Shown piece by piece: positions 49,168-59,332 of a stretch of DNA of 64,000 nucleotides (position 1 is the stretch's first letter; each line of letters starts with the position of its first letter). Position numbers and translations under genes: made by a program. The notes beneath the pieces are model-generated. The model saw nothing but the letters and a program-made list of their open reading frames with translations. It was not told where the DNA came from and did no database searches. This DNA comes from Denitrificimonas caeni (GTDB taxonomy: Bacteria > Pseudomonadota > Gammaproteobacteria > Pseudomonadales > Pseudomonadaceae), in the NCBI RefSeq assembly GCF_905120345.1, contig NZ_CAJHOA010000001.1:124001-188000 (forward strand). The letters run 5' to 3'.

Positions 49168-50199
49168 TTAGTTACGACTGCGTGATACTGCAGCAATCGC
49201 ATCGACTGATGCTCTAATCAGCTCTGGACCTTTATAAATAAATCCTGAGTACACCTGCACTAAGCTTGCACCCGCTTGAATTTTCTCTGCGGCATGTTGC
49301 CCTTCGGTGATTCCACCCGCGGCAATAATGGGCAGACGTCCTGCTAGGGTATCGGCCAGTACGCGCACCACATGAGTACTTTGTTCGCGTACCGGTGCAC
49401 CGGATAAGCCGCCCGCCTCATCAGAGTGCAGCATACCCTCTACACCTTGGCGCGACACCGTGGTATTGGTTGCAATCACTGCATCCATACCGGTCTCTAT
49501 CAAAATATTTGCAACATCAGCAATTTCTTCATCGCTCATATCGGGAGCAATTTTAATTGCTAAAGGGACACGCTTGCCATGCAATACCGTTAAGTCTTCT
49601 TGACGCTCGCGCAAAGTATTCAAAAGGTTTCTTAATGAATCACCAAATTGCAAAGAACGAAGGCCTGGAGTGTTTGGTGAACTGACGTTCACTGTAATGT
49701 AACTGGCACAACCGTAGACCTTATCTAAACAGTACAAATAATCATCAGCCGCGTTTTCAACCGGTGTGTCAAAGTTCTTACCGATGTTAATGCCTAGAAT
49801 TCCAGGGAAATTAGCGTTTTGCACTCTCGACAATAAATGATCCACGCCGAGGTTATTGAAACCCATGCGGTTAATTACGCCTTCGACCGAGGGCAAACGA
49901 AATAAACGAGGCTTGGGGTTACCGGGCTGTGCACGCGGTGTTACGGTGCCAATTTCAATAAAACCAAAACCCAAACCTGACAGACCTAAAATGGCATCAC
50001 CATTTTTATCCAGACCTGCAGCTAAGCCAACGGGGTTGGGAAACTCTAACCCCATCACTTTGACTGGCAACGTTGCAGGCTGCTTAACCAAACGCCGCGT
50101 TAAGCCAAGACGTCCCGCCGCACCTAATAAATCGATAGTTAATTCGTGCGCTGTTTCCGGCGACAGTTTAAAGAGTAAACGACGAGATAAGTTGTACAT
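49168..50199 (-). CDS. pyrD: Dihydroorotate dehydrogenase (quinone), class 2
   Basis: Oxidises dihydroorotate to orotate in pyrimidine synthesis, passing electrons to membrane quinones. The 343 residues start with the membrane-associating helix [21 protein letters not shown]; the FMN domain shows [15 protein letters not shown] near 57-71, the catalytic Ser region [16 protein letters not shown] near 170-185, and IGTGG-like residues ending [11 protein letters not shown] near 293. The long N-terminal helix marks class 2. Neighbours match P. aeruginosa (rlmKL-rmf-pyrD-DUF2835). Confidence 0.97.
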   Translation of the reverse strand: MYNLSRRLLFKLSPETAHELTIDLLGAAGRLGLTRRLVKQPATLPVKVMGLEFPNPVGLAAGLDKNGDAILGLSGLGFGFIEIGTVTPRAQPGNPKPRLFRLPSVEGVINRMGFNNLGVDHLLSRVQNANFPGILGINIGKNFDTPVENAADDYLYCLDKVYGCASYITVNVSSPNTPGLRSLQFGDSLRNLLNTLRERQEDLTVLHGKRVPLAIKIAPDMSDEEIADVANILIETGMDAVIATNTTVSRQGVEGMLHSDEAGGLSGAPVREQSTHVVRVLADTLAGRLPIIAAGGITEGQHAAEKIQAGASLVQVYSGFIYKGPELIRASVDAIAAVSRSRN

Positions 50200-50245
50200 A
50201 GATGAGTATCAAATAAGTTAAATAGAATGATTTGATTATAGCGGG

Positions 50246-50467
50246 TTAAGGTAACCTACGCAGGTCTAATAACTGCCCTTGTGCATTAAACTCCATAATA
50301 AAACTGCCTGCTATGCCATCGTGAGTTAAGAAGGGCTGTAAATGCCGCGCAGGTAGACTGACGGTGCGCCCATCACGGCTACGTATCAGTACTCGGTTAG
50401 CAGTACCTTGATAAACGCGTAAATAATCCTGCGCAGCTATGGAAATATCAAAGACTAAGCTGGACAT
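50246..50467 (-). CDS. DUF2835 family protein
   Basis: A 73-residue protein typical of the DUF2835 family in gammaproteobacteria. The recognisable segments are FDISIAAQDYLRVYQGTANRV, VSLPARHLQPFLTHDGIAG and FNAQGQLLDLRRL. No function is established. In Pseudomonas it is the constant neighbour of pyrD, with which it probably shares a transcript here (46 bases apart). Confidence 0.88.
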   Translation of the reverse strand: MSSLVFDISIAAQDYLRVYQGTANRVLIRSRDGRTVSLPARHLQPFLTHDGIAGSFIMEFNAQGQLLDLRRLP

Positions 50468-50628
50468 GATGGCTCTACATACCTAAGGCTATTATTTTAT
50501 AGGGGAGCGGTAGTATAGCATGCGCGGCACTGCTGTTCTTAGCCCCGCCCAGCTAATGGGCTCCCCTTCCTTTCTCGTATACCTCTTAGGTGTTTCTGTC
50601 TGCGCTCAAAAGTGCCCGTCACAAAACG

Positions 50629-50680
50629 TTGCATCTGACAAAAGACTGTATATAATACCAGTCACTGTATAAAACAACAG
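50629..50680 (+). promoter_or_regulatory. lexA promoter with two LexA (SOS) boxes
   Basis: A -35 TTGCAT at 50629-50634 and a perfect -10 TATAAT at 50651-50656 are 16 bases apart. Two 16-base sites fit the CTG-N10-CAG rule of LexA boxes: CTGTATATAATACCAG at 50646-50661, lying over the -10, and CTGTATAAAACAACAG at 50665-50680, just before the gene. Paired boxes give autorepression, as in E. coli lexA. Confidence 0.9.
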
Positions 50681-50689
50681 AGTCCTATT

Positions 50690-51310
50690 ATGTCTAAGCT
50701 AACGAAACGTCAGTCAGAGATTCTAAGCTTTCTTAAAACCTGGATAGAAGATAACGGTTACCCACCCACTCGTGCTGAAATTGCTAAAGATCTAGGCTTT
50801 AAGTCACCTAACGCGGCTGAAGACCACTTAAAAGCATTGGCACGCAAAGGCGCTATTGAAATGATTCCCGGTGCGTCACGAGGCTTAAAGATCGTTGAAA
50901 CATTGGATGCTAATGAATTACCAGCAAACGATAATGAGCTTCCGGTGATTGGTCGCGTTGCCGCTGGCGAGCCTATCTTCGCGCAGCAACATATTGAAAG
51001 TTCCTGCCCAGTCAGCCCTGATTTGTTTAAGCCACGTGCAGATTACTTACTGCAAGTTCGCGGTATGAGCATGAAGGATATCGGTATTCTTGATGGCGAC
51101 TTACTCGCCGTGCATATCACTCAAGAAGCACACAATGGCCAGATTGTTGTGGCGCGTATTGATGATGATGTCACAGTAAAACGCTATAAGCGTGAAGGCA
51201 ATACGGTTTGGTTGCTCCCTGAAAATAGTGATTTTGAGCCGATTAAAGTTGATTTGAAAACCCAAAATCTGACTATTGAAGGCTTAAGTGTCGGCGTTAT
51301 ACGTCGCTAA
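50690..51310 (+). CDS. lexA: LexA repressor
   Basis: Master repressor of the SOS response, 206 residues. The winged helix-turn-helix covers residues 1-70 ([27 protein letters not shown]). The self-cleavage bond is Ala92-Gly93 (VAAGEP), and the catalytic dyad is Ser127 (RGMSMKD) and Lys164 (VTVKRY), all intact and offset by eight from E. coli numbering. The gene lies behind its own two LexA boxes, and sulA follows after nine bases, making a lexA-sulA operon as in Pseudomonas. Confidence 0.98.
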   Translation: MSKLTKRQSEILSFLKTWIEDNGYPPTRAEIAKDLGFKSPNAAEDHLKALARKGAIEMIPGASRGLKIVETLDANELPANDNELPVIGRVAAGEPIFAQQHIESSCPVSPDLFKPRADYLLQVRGMSMKDIGILDGDLLAVHITQEAHNGQIVVARIDDDVTVKRYKREGNTVWLLPENSDFEPIKVDLKTQNLTIEGLSVGVIRR

Positions 51311-51319
51311 GGAGATTTT

Positions 51320-51799
51320 ATGAATCGCCAAATAGCACTATTTGAATCACCACTCAATATAGACAGCCCGACAGTTACACCCTTAATAGCAGTAGCACGT
51401 CATACTTGCACAGGTACGCCAGTACAAGATGATGGAGTCTTCAGTGAAATCTCTTTGTCGGGACGTGCACAGCAGTGCTTACAGCTTATCGCACCTATTC
51501 TACGCGAACTCAGTGAGGACCAAAATGATCGCTGGCTGACGTTGATCTCGCCACCTGAGCACATGACCGCACAGTGGTTGCGCGATACTGGGCTTAATCG
51601 TGAACGTATTTTGGTGTTACGCCCAAGAGGTATACAAAGCAGTCCAGAATTGGCGTGTGAAGCGTTACGCTTAGGTTGCAGTCATACGGTAATCAGTTGG
51701 TTCAATCCATTGCCGCGCGCCATCCGCGCACGACTCACAACGGCTGCGAGAATGGGTTCTGCACAAAGTTTGAATATACGTCAAACCTTTATCATCTGA
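51320..51799 (+). CDS. sulA: SOS cell division inhibitor SulA
   Basis: Blocks FtsZ polymerisation after DNA damage. The 159 residues show the family features: a variable N-terminus, LQLIAPILRELSEDQNDRWLTLISPP near 51-76, and the segment GLNRERILVLRPR and WFNPLPRAIRARL near 92-137. AAGGAG lies seven bases before the ATG. Co-transcribed with lexA, so it is induced by the same boxes; no separate SOS box is seen in front of it. A terminator follows. Confidence 0.93.
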   Translation: MNRQIALFESPLNIDSPTVTPLIAVARHTCTGTPVQDDGVFSEISLSGRAQQCLQLIAPILRELSEDQNDRWLTLISPPEHMTAQWLRDTGLNRERILVLRPRGIQSSPELACEALRLGCSHTVISWFNPLPRAIRARLTTAARMGSAQSLNIRQTFII

Positions 51800-51809
51800 C
51801 TCAGCGAAT

Positions 51810-51851
51810 AAAAAAGCTGCACGCTCTTTGTTAAGGCCGTGCAGCTTTTTT
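51810..51851. terminator. Bidirectional terminator between sulA and gltX
   Basis: AAAAAAGCTGCACG at 51810-51823 pairs with CGTGCAGCTTTTTT at 51838-51851 around a 14-base loop, with A and T runs on both ends for the convergent genes. Confidence 0.94.
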
Positions 51852-51865
51852 ATTGAGACGATTGA

Positions 51866-53341
51866 TTACTCTGCGAGGAGTTTTTCCCACTCTTTGCTTT
51901 CTTTCTTAGAGGCGGCGCCCAATAGCTCTAATGCTTGGCGTAAACGGAAGCGAGTTAAGTCTGGGCCCAGAATTTCCATAGCATCTAATACGGAGACAGA
52001 GTTGGCCTGTCCGGTAATAGCCGCAAACATCAGCGGCATGATATCGCGTAGCTTAAGCTCAAGCAGTTCGCCAGTGGCATTAATACACGCGGTGATTGCA
52101 TCTTTATCCCACTGACGTAAGCTTTCCAGCTTCCACAGCACAATTTGCAGTACTTGACGCACTTGATTGTTATCGAGTTTCTTATGCGCAAACAGTTCTG
52201 CAGTCAGTGGCACGCTACCCGAGAAGAAGAATCCAGCGAGCGGAGCAATTTGACTTAAGGTTTCGACGCGGCCCTGCACATGCGGAGCAATCTGCATCAC
52301 GTAATCGGTATTAAAGGCCCACTGCCGTGCTGCATCAGCAAACTGCTCTACGCTTAACTCACGCAGCCATTGACCATTGAGCCAAGACAGTTTCTCTACA
52401 TCAAAAATGGGTCCACCCAAAGAAACACGATTGATATCAAAATGCTCAATCATGTCTTCGAGCGAGAACTTCTCACGCTCATCAGGCATCGACCAACCCA
52501 TACGACCTAAATAGTTCAGCATCGCTTGCGGTAAGTAGCCCATACGCTCGTAGAAATTAATTGAGGTTGGGTTTTTACGCTTAGAGAGCTTGCTCTTGTC
52601 CGGGTTACGCAGCAGCGGCATATAGCATAAAACCGGCTGTTCCCAACCGAAATACTCATACAACTTAATCAACTTAGGTGCCGATGGCAGCCACTCTTCG
52701 CCACGTAAAACGTGAGTAATGCCCATTAAATGGTCATCGACAACGTTGGCTAAAAAATAGGTGGGAAGGCCATCGGCTTTCATCAAGACCTGCATATCCA
52801 TACGGTCCCAGCCAATTTCAACATCACCGCGTAGCATATCTTTAACGACGCAAATACCTTCGGTAGGCATTTTCATGCGGATCACATGGGATTCGCCGGC
52901 TGCAACGCGTTGTTGTGCGTCGGCAGGATCTAAATGCGCACAATGGCCATCGTAAGCAGGCGTTTGTTTATTGGCCATTTGCTGTGCACGAACTTCATTG
53001 AGACGCTCACTGCTACAGAAGCATGGGAAAGCATGACCTTTTTCAACCAAAATATCTGAGTGTTCTTTATAAATAGTCGCACGTTCACTTTGACGATAAG
53101 GGCCATGTGGGCCACCGACATCTGGACCCTCGTCCCACTCAATACCTAACCAGCGCAAAGCATCATAAATTTGTTGCTCTGATTCCGAACTCGAACGTAC
53201 TTGATCAGTATCTTCAATGCGCAGAATAAACTGACCACCGTGCTGACGAGCAAAACACATATTAAATAACGCAATATAAGCGGTGCCAACGTGCGGATCG
53301 CCAGTTGGAGAAGGTGCAATACGGGTACGGACAGTGGTCAT
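51866..53341 (-). CDS. gltX: Glutamyl-tRNA synthetase
   Basis: Charges tRNA-Glu. The 491 residues are standard for the class I enzyme: the HIGH-like motif in [18 protein letters not shown] (residues 7-24), the KMSKS-like motif [10 protein letters not shown] near 247, and the C-terminal anticodon-binding domain. [11 protein letters not shown] and HVIRMKMP are present, but the zinc-type Cys cluster is only partly kept, as in other Pseudomonas enzymes. The tRNA genes that sit next to gltX in Pseudomonas genomes are not between gltX and uvrB here. Confidence 0.97.
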   Translation of the reverse strand: MTTVRTRIAPSPTGDPHVGTAYIALFNMCFARQHGGQFILRIEDTDQVRSSSESEQQIYDALRWLGIEWDEGPDVGGPHGPYRQSERATIYKEHSDILVEKGHAFPCFCSSERLNEVRAQQMANKQTPAYDGHCAHLDPADAQQRVAAGESHVIRMKMPTEGICVVKDMLRGDVEIGWDRMDMQVLMKADGLPTYFLANVVDDHLMGITHVLRGEEWLPSAPKLIKLYEYFGWEQPVLCYMPLLRNPDKSKLSKRKNPTSINFYERMGYLPQAMLNYLGRMGWSMPDEREKFSLEDMIEHFDINRVSLGGPIFDVEKLSWLNGQWLRELSVEQFADAARQWAFNTDYVMQIAPHVQGRVETLSQIAPLAGFFFSGSVPLTAELFAHKKLDNNQVRQVLQIVLWKLESLRQWDKDAITACINATGELLELKLRDIMPLMFAAITGQANSVSVLDAMEILGPDLTRFRLRQALELLGAASKKESKEWEKLLAE

Positions 53342-53463
53342 TATGGGTACTCAAAGCTTAAAAATAGAAATTACAGCAGACATCTTAACAAATTCTAAGC
53401 GCCCTGCTCCAGTGACGACTCGGGCGAAAGTTTTAACCTCAGTAAAACAGCTCAGCTATAGCG

Positions 53464-55479
53464 TTACATATCCAGCAGTCGCAAGCGTAAGCGTTGTATT
53501 TCATCGCGCATTTGTGCAGCCGCTTCAAACTCAAGATCGCGCGCCAGTTGATACATTTTTTCTTCTAGCTGTTTAATGCGCTTGCCGACATCATTGGGTG
53601 TACGCATCTGCTGATCATATTCAGCCGCTTGCTCTGCCGCGCGCTCCTGTGCTTTACGCTTATTACTGCGCGAGCCAGGTACCACTGCACCTTCCATAAT
53701 ATCTTTAACGCTTTTCTTCACCCCGATCGGGGTAATGTTATGCAGGGTATTAAAGGCAATTTGTTTTTCACGGCGACGGTTGGTTTCATCAATCGCCCGT
53801 TCCATGGAGCCGGTCATGCGGTCAGCATATAAAATCGCTTTACCGTTGAGGTTACGCGCGGCACGACCAATGGTTTGAATCAGCGAGCGCTCTGAGCGTA
53901 GGAAGCCTTCTTTGTCGGCATCTAAGATCGCCACCAGCGACACTTCTGGCATATCCAAACCTTCGCGCAATAAGTTAATCCCGACCAGCACATCAAAGAC
54001 ACCCATGCGTAGATCGCGAATAATCTCAACGCGTTCAACCGTATCAATATCGGAGTGTAAGTAACGGGCTCGTACATTGTGATCGGTTAAGTAATCGGTC
54101 AGATCTTCAGACATACGTTTAGTAAGTGTGGTCACTAGCACGCGCTCGTCTACCGCAATCCGCGCACTGATTTGTGAGAGTAAATCATCCACCTGAGTTA
54201 AGGCGGGGCGCACTTCAATCTCAGGGTCAATTAAGCCGGTGGGGCGCACCACCTGCTCAACCACCTGCCCTGCGTGTTCTGCTTCATAATTGCCGGGCGT
54301 AGCTGAGACAAAAATCGTTTGCGGGCTGGCCGCTTCCCATTCATCAAAGCGCATCGGACGGTTATCTAATGCAGACGGCAGACGAAAACCATAATTGACC
54401 AGATTTTCTTTACGCGAACGGTCACCTTTATACATAGCACCAATTTGCGGCACCGAGACGTGCGACTCATCAATAATCAGTAAGGCATTATCCGGCAAGT
54501 AATCATATAACGTTGGCGGCGGCGCACCGGCTTCACGACCCGATAAATAGCGAGAGTAGTTTTCAATACCGTTGCAATAACCCAGCTCTAAAATCATTTC
54601 CAAATCAAAACGAGTGCGTTGCTCTAAACGCTGCGCCTCAACCAAGCGATCATTAGTGCGTAGATATTCTAAACGCTCAGCCAGCTCAACTTTAATATGC
54701 TCAATTGCCTCTAGAAGCGTTTCTCGCGGCGTAACATAGTGCGACTTGGGGTAAAAGGTAAAACGCGGCAGCTTACCAATCACCTTGCCCGTCAGCGGAT
54801 CAAAAGCACTGATGCTTTCCACTTCATCATCAAACAGCTCAATACGGATGGCTTCAAAATCCGACTCGGCCGGATAGATATCAATCACATCGCCGCGTAC
54901 GCGAAACGTCGCGCGTGAAAAGTCCACTTCGTTACGGGTGTACTGTAAGTCGGCTAAGCGGGCTAACAAGGCACGTTGATCGATACGATCACCACGATCC
55001 AAGTGCACCACCATTTTCAAATAGCTTTCTGGGCTGCCTAAACCATAAATACAGGAGACGGTCGCGACAATAATCACATCGGGACGTTCCAGCAATGCTT
55101 TGGTTGCTGACAAGCGCATTTGCTCAATATGATCATTGATTGAGGCATCTTTCTCGATAAAGGTATCGGAGGCGGCGACATAGGCTTCAGGCTGATAGTA
55201 GTCGTAATAGGACACGAAATACTCAACAGCGTTATGTGGGAAAAATTCTTTAAACTCACCATAGAGCTGCGCCGCGAGGGTTTTATTTGGAGCAAGAACA
55301 ATCGCTGGACGTTGTACCTGTTGGATCACATTGGCAATGCTGAAGGTTTTTCCAGACCCTGTCACACCATGCAATGTTTGGTGTGACAGGCCTGATTCGA
55401 TACCGGCTACCAGTTGACGAATGGCTTCGGGCTGATCACCAGCGGGCTGAAATTGTGTGACAAGCTCAAAGCGCGACAT
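53464..55479 (-). CDS. uvrB: UvrABC system protein B
   Basis: Damage-recognition helicase of nucleotide excision repair, 671 residues. It begins [20 protein letters not shown], with Walker [16 protein letters not shown] near 39-53, a beta-hairpin [25 protein letters not shown] near 92-116, DEAD-like IIDESHVS near 338, the C-terminal helicase motifs [21 protein letters not shown], and a UVR motif [23 protein letters not shown] at the end. AGAGG six bases upstream sets the start at 55479; an upstream extension of 16 residues is leader. Minus strand, before the aminotransferase gene. Confidence 0.98.
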   Translation of the reverse strand: MSRFELVTQFQPAGDQPEAIRQLVAGIESGLSHQTLHGVTGSGKTFSIANVIQQVQRPAIVLAPNKTLAAQLYGEFKEFFPHNAVEYFVSYYDYYQPEAYVAASDTFIEKDASINDHIEQMRLSATKALLERPDVIIVATVSCIYGLGSPESYLKMVVHLDRGDRIDQRALLARLADLQYTRNEVDFSRATFRVRGDVIDIYPAESDFEAIRIELFDDEVESISAFDPLTGKVIGKLPRFTFYPKSHYVTPRETLLEAIEHIKVELAERLEYLRTNDRLVEAQRLEQRTRFDLEMILELGYCNGIENYSRYLSGREAGAPPPTLYDYLPDNALLIIDESHVSVPQIGAMYKGDRSRKENLVNYGFRLPSALDNRPMRFDEWEAASPQTIFVSATPGNYEAEHAGQVVEQVVRPTGLIDPEIEVRPALTQVDDLLSQISARIAVDERVLVTTLTKRMSEDLTDYLTDHNVRARYLHSDIDTVERVEIIRDLRMGVFDVLVGINLLREGLDMPEVSLVAILDADKEGFLRSERSLIQTIGRAARNLNGKAILYADRMTGSMERAIDETNRRREKQIAFNTLHNITPIGVKKSVKDIMEGAVVPGSRSNKRKAQERAAEQAAEYDQQMRTPNDVGKRIKQLEEKMYQLARDLEFEAAAQMRDEIQRLRLRLLDM

Positions 55480-55649
55480 GCAAACCTCTAATAACATATG
55501 CGGCAAAACACCGCTAAAAGTACACAACAGACTGTTTTTGCGTAATATTCATAGTTCGAACGTTATAATACCTGTCGAATCGCGCTGCGTCTCGACGCTG
55601 TGTCTGTTAAGCTAAGGCCTCCATTCCATTTTAATCGAGTTCGCTAAAC

Positions 55650-56846
55650 ATGAGCCTGTTCTCTGCCGTCGAAATGGCGCCACGTGACCCAATTTTGGGT
55701 CTGAACGAAGCTTTTAACGCCGATACCCGTCCGCAAAAAGTCAACCTCGGTGTTGGTGTTTATTACAATGAAGCTGGTCGTATTCCTCTTCTTAAAGCAG
55801 TTGCCCTCGCTGAAAAAGCTCGTGCCGAAGCGCATGCGCCGCGTGGTTATCTGCCTATTGAAGGTATTGGAAGCTACGACAGTGCAGTACAAAAGCTTTT
55901 ATTTGGTGCTGATTCTGAAATTATCAAGTCGGGTCGCATTGTCACCAGCCAAGCGATTGGTGGTACGGGTGCCCTAAAAACGGGTGCCGACTATCTAAAA
56001 CGTTTATTGCCGGATGCCATTGTTGCGATCAGCGATCCTAGCTGGGAAAACCACCGCGCGCTGTTTGAGTCTGCTGGTTTCCCAGTGCAGAATTACCGTT
56101 ATTACGATGCCGCTGAGCAAGGTATTAACCTTGACGGTATGCTCGAAGATTTACGTCAGTTACCGACTGAGTCCATCATTATTTTGCATGCTTGCTGCCA
56201 TAACCCAACCGGGGTTGATCTAAGTCCTGAGCAATGGCTCAAGGTTTTAGATGTGTTGCGTGAGCGTAAGCACATCCCTTTCCTCGATATTGCCTACCAA
56301 GGTTTTGCCGAAGGGATTTACGAGGATGCTGCCGCAGTACGTTTATTTGCTGACTCCGGCATGGACTTCTTTGTTTCCAGTTCCTTTTCTAAATCATTTT
56401 CGCTGTACGGTGAACGAGTGGGTGCGCTGTCGATCGTGACTGAATCGAAAGAGGAAGCCGGTCGCGTGCTTTCGCAAGTTAAGCGCGTGATTCGTACCAA
56501 CTACTCCAATCCACCAACTCATGGTGCCACAGTTGTTGGGCATGTCCTTAATACGCCAGAGTTAAATGCTTTATGGCAGGCTGAGTTGGCTGAAATGCGT
56601 GAGCGTATTTTACTGATGCGCAAACTGCTGGTTGAGCAACTGGCGGCTAAAGGTGCTAAGCGTGACTTTAGTTTTGTTGCTGAGCAGCGCGGCATGTTCT
56701 CTTACTCTGGCTTGACTAAAGAGCAAGTTGACCGTCTGCGCGATGAGTTTGCTATTTATGCTGTGGGCACCGGTCGTATCTGTGTCGCTGCGTTGAATAT
56801 GAATAATATTGATACTGTGACTGACGCCATCGTTCAGGTGTTGTAA
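55650..56846 (+). CDS. Aromatic/aspartate aminotransferase (class I)
   Basis: A 398-residue PLP enzyme of the AspC/TyrB subgroup. VNLGVGVYYNEAGRIPLLKAV near residue 30 and LHACCHNPTGVDLSPEQW near 178-195 are family signatures; the PLP lysine lies in SSSFSKSFSLYGERVGAL near 246-263, with an Arg at the C-terminal substrate site (GTGRICVAALN). The enzyme can use aspartate and aromatic amino acids; in Pseudomonas the copy beside uvrB is annotated as amino acid aminotransferase, and the precise preference cannot be told. A TATAAT-like box lies at 55564-55569. A terminator follows. Confidence 0.92.
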   Translation: MSLFSAVEMAPRDPILGLNEAFNADTRPQKVNLGVGVYYNEAGRIPLLKAVALAEKARAEAHAPRGYLPIEGIGSYDSAVQKLLFGADSEIIKSGRIVTSQAIGGTGALKTGADYLKRLLPDAIVAISDPSWENHRALFESAGFPVQNYRYYDAAEQGINLDGMLEDLRQLPTESIIILHACCHNPTGVDLSPEQWLKVLDVLRERKHIPFLDIAYQGFAEGIYEDAAAVRLFADSGMDFFVSSSFSKSFSLYGERVGALSIVTESKEEAGRVLSQVKRVIRTNYSNPPTHGATVVGHVLNTPELNALWQAELAEMRERILLMRKLLVEQLAAKGAKRDFSFVAEQRGMFSYSGLTKEQVDRLRDEFAIYAVGTGRICVAALNMNNIDTVTDAIVQVL

Positions 56847-56867
56847 CAGCCCGATAACCTGCCCAAT

Positions 56868-56899
56868 AAAAAGCCCAGCATCATCAGCTGGGCTTTTTT
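56868..56899 (+). terminator. Terminator after the aminotransferase gene
   Basis: GCCCAGC at 56873-56879 pairs with GCTGGGC at 56887-56893 (loop ATCATCA), preceded by A5 and followed by TTTTTT. The A-run would also let it work for the minus strand. Confidence 0.93.
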
Positions 56900-56928
56900 G
56901 TGTCGATCAAGATCATGTTTAGCAAGCA

Positions 56929-56954
56929 GCTGCTGATCGATAGTGATCAGCAGC
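56929..56954 (-). terminator. Hairpin downstream of the MMPL exporter gene
   Basis: GCTGCTGATC at 56929-56938 pairs with its complement at 56945-56954 around a six-base loop, ten bases past the exporter stop. No T-tract follows directly, so the poly-A side of the next terminator may complete termination. Confidence 0.6.
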
Positions 56955-56963
56955 CCGTTAGAC

Positions 56964-59315
56964 TTACTGACGTAAGCGCTCAGGTTTAATTAAGAAACGC
57001 GCCAGTGCCGGCAGTAGCCAAATCGCACCAAACATATTCCACAAGAACATAAAGGTTAGCATCAGGCCCATATCCGCTTGGAACTTAATCGCGGAGAAGA
57101 TCCAGGTGGCTACACCAATGGCTAAACATACCCCGGTAAAGAGTACCGCTTTGCCCGTAGACTTCAGCGTCTGGTAATAGGCCTCTTGCAGAGGCATACC
57201 CATCCTTAAGAAAGTTTCTAAACGGCTGTAGATATAAATACCGTAGTCCACCCCGATTCCTACGCCTAACGCAATCACTGGTAATGTTGCGACTTTCACA
57301 CCAATGCCCATCCATGCCATCAGTGCATTACCTAATACTGAGGTCAGTACTAGCGGTAAAATCACACAGATGGTTGCGGCCACTGAGCGGAAAGTAATCA
57401 AACACATAATGATCACAGCACTGTATACCGCAATCAGCATCATCGTTTCTGAAGCAGCAATCACATCATTGGTTGCTGCTTCAATCCCCGCATTACCTGC
57501 CGCCAATAAGAACTGGTGTTGATCAGTATTGTTTTTTGCCGCAAAGTCTTCAACGGCGGCAACAGCTGTGGTTAACGTTTCTGCTTTATGATCCTCGAGG
57601 AATACCAATAGTGGCGCTAACGAACAATCCGTGTTGTATAAGGCATCGGCGCGGGCGATGGAGTTGTTTAGTACATGCTGGTTACGCGATAACGTCTCCC
57701 ACTTCAGGTTGCCCTCGTTCATACCCTTAATCACTTGCTTGGAGACAGTGACCATCGACACCACGGATTGTACGCCTGGGGTGTTTTCCATACGCCAACT
57801 CAAGTCATCCATCGCTTTTAAAGTGCTGTAACTGGAACAGCCTTCAGCCGGGGTCTTAACCATTACCACCAATACATCGGAGCTGGTCGAGTAGTTATGA
57901 ATAACAAAGTCGTTATCGAGGTTATAACGCGAGTCCGCATGCAACTCAGGTGCGCCTTGATCCAAGTCACCAATCTTCAAGTTCTGCCCATACCAGAGGC
58001 CAAATAACAGCGCACTGGCGGCGATAGCTATAGAAATCGGTGCAACTTTAGGACTGGCGAAGTTGGAGATAAGACGCCATAAAGGACTGTCTTTCACCGC
58101 GTTCTCACGACTGATCCGTACTGCTTTTTTACTGATGCCAATATATGAAATCAGCACCGGTAAGAAGATCAAGTTGGTTAAAATAATTACTGCTACGCCG
58201 ACTGAGGCGCCAATTGCTAACTCGCGAATCACACCAATATCAATCAATAGCAAGGTAATAAAACCGACCGCGTCCGACGACAGCGCCACTAAGCCGGGAA
58301 CAAACAACTGCCGGAACGCCATACGTGCTGCGGTGAGCGCATCCAGCGCGGTGCCAGACGCCATCGCGATACCATTGATTTTTTGCACACCGTGCGAAAT
58401 ACCAATGGCAAATACTAAAAACGGCACAAGCATTGAATAGGGATCAAGACCAAAGCCCATTAAGTGCAAGAGACCCAGCTGCCAACCTACCGCGACCAGC
58501 GTAGAGAACAATACGGCTAACGTGCTTTTAATACACTTGGTAAACCAATACAGCAGGACAAAGGTGATACCAATAGCGAAAGCAAAGAACAGCGCAACAC
58601 CAAACAGTCCATCAATCAAATCACCGACTTTTTTAGCAAAGCCGATGATATGGATTTTTACATTTGGATTTTGGAGTTGATATTTTTCGCGGATTTTATC
58701 CTCTAGACTGTGCGAGAAATCTTGGTAATCCAGTTTAAGCATTTTGCTCTGATCGTCTGGATCAGGAAACTCTTCCATCAAGGGTATTTCGACAATACTC
58801 GATTTAAAGTTATTGCCGACTAAGCGCCCCACTTGTCCGGATTTGAGAATATTACTGCGCAAGGCCTCAAGGCTTTCGGCTGAACCATCATAGGTCTGTG
58901 GAATAACCTCACCGCCAGCAAAGCCTTCTTCAGTGACTTCGGTCCAACGGACGTTTGGGCTCCACAAGGAGCGTAAGCCTGAGCGATCAACACCAGGAAT
59001 ATAAAATGCTTCATCACTGATTTGGCGTAGGGTTTCCATATAGTCTTTATTGAAAATATCACCCTCAATACTTTCAACAGAGATACGCACGCTATTGCCG
59101 AGGTTGGCAAGGTCATTGCGATGCTCAAGCATTTTCTCAATATATGGATGCTTCAGAGGGATCATTTTCTCAAAACTGGTTTCTGGGCGCACTTGCGCCG
59201 CATTCCAAAATAAGAAAATGCTGATCAGTACGCACAGCGCAATGACCGCTGGACGGTTATTAAAAATCAAACGTTCAAGCACTGCTGCTGGATTGTTTCT
59301 TGCTTTAGATGTCAT
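56964..59315 (-). CDS. RND/MMPL-family exporter
   Basis: A 783-residue membrane transporter of the MMPL/RND type with two repeats of one helix, a large periplasmic loop and five helices. Helices are clear around residues 24-42, 230-250, 255-275, 285-305, 340-360 and 370-395, and again at 430-450, 635-655, 660-680 and 740-775. The first loop (residues 45-225) starts PETSFEKMIPLKHPY. It is not an AcrB-like drug pump: it is shorter and has no adaptor or outer membrane gene beside it. Members next to YCF48-type proteins are thought to handle lipids or envelope esters; the substrate is unknown. Co-transcribed with the propeller gene 17 bases upstream. Confidence 0.88.
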   Translation of the reverse strand: MTSKARNNPAAVLERLIFNNRPAVIALCVLISIFLFWNAAQVRPETSFEKMIPLKHPYIEKMLEHRNDLANLGNSVRISVESIEGDIFNKDYMETLRQISDEAFYIPGVDRSGLRSLWSPNVRWTEVTEEGFAGGEVIPQTYDGSAESLEALRSNILKSGQVGRLVGNNFKSSIVEIPLMEEFPDPDDQSKMLKLDYQDFSHSLEDKIREKYQLQNPNVKIHIIGFAKKVGDLIDGLFGVALFFAFAIGITFVLLYWFTKCIKSTLAVLFSTLVAVGWQLGLLHLMGFGLDPYSMLVPFLVFAIGISHGVQKINGIAMASGTALDALTAARMAFRQLFVPGLVALSSDAVGFITLLLIDIGVIRELAIGASVGVAVIILTNLIFLPVLISYIGISKKAVRISRENAVKDSPLWRLISNFASPKVAPISIAIAASALLFGLWYGQNLKIGDLDQGAPELHADSRYNLDNDFVIHNYSTSSDVLVVMVKTPAEGCSSYSTLKAMDDLSWRMENTPGVQSVVSMVTVSKQVIKGMNEGNLKWETLSRNQHVLNNSIARADALYNTDCSLAPLLVFLEDHKAETLTTAVAAVEDFAAKNNTDQHQFLLAAGNAGIEAATNDVIAASETMMLIAVYSAVIIMCLITFRSVAATICVILPLVLTSVLGNALMAWMGIGVKVATLPVIALGVGIGVDYGIYIYSRLETFLRMGMPLQEAYYQTLKSTGKAVLFTGVCLAIGVATWIFSAIKFQADMGLMLTFMFLWNMFGAIWLLPALARFLIKPERLRQ

Positions 59316-59332
59316 TATGACGCACTCCAGTC

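Noticed and set aside
55515-55545. LexA box in front of uvrB or the aminotransferase gene
   Set aside because: Sequences such as CTAAAAGTACACAACAG come close but break the CTG-N10-CAG rule, so SOS control of uvrB is not supported here.
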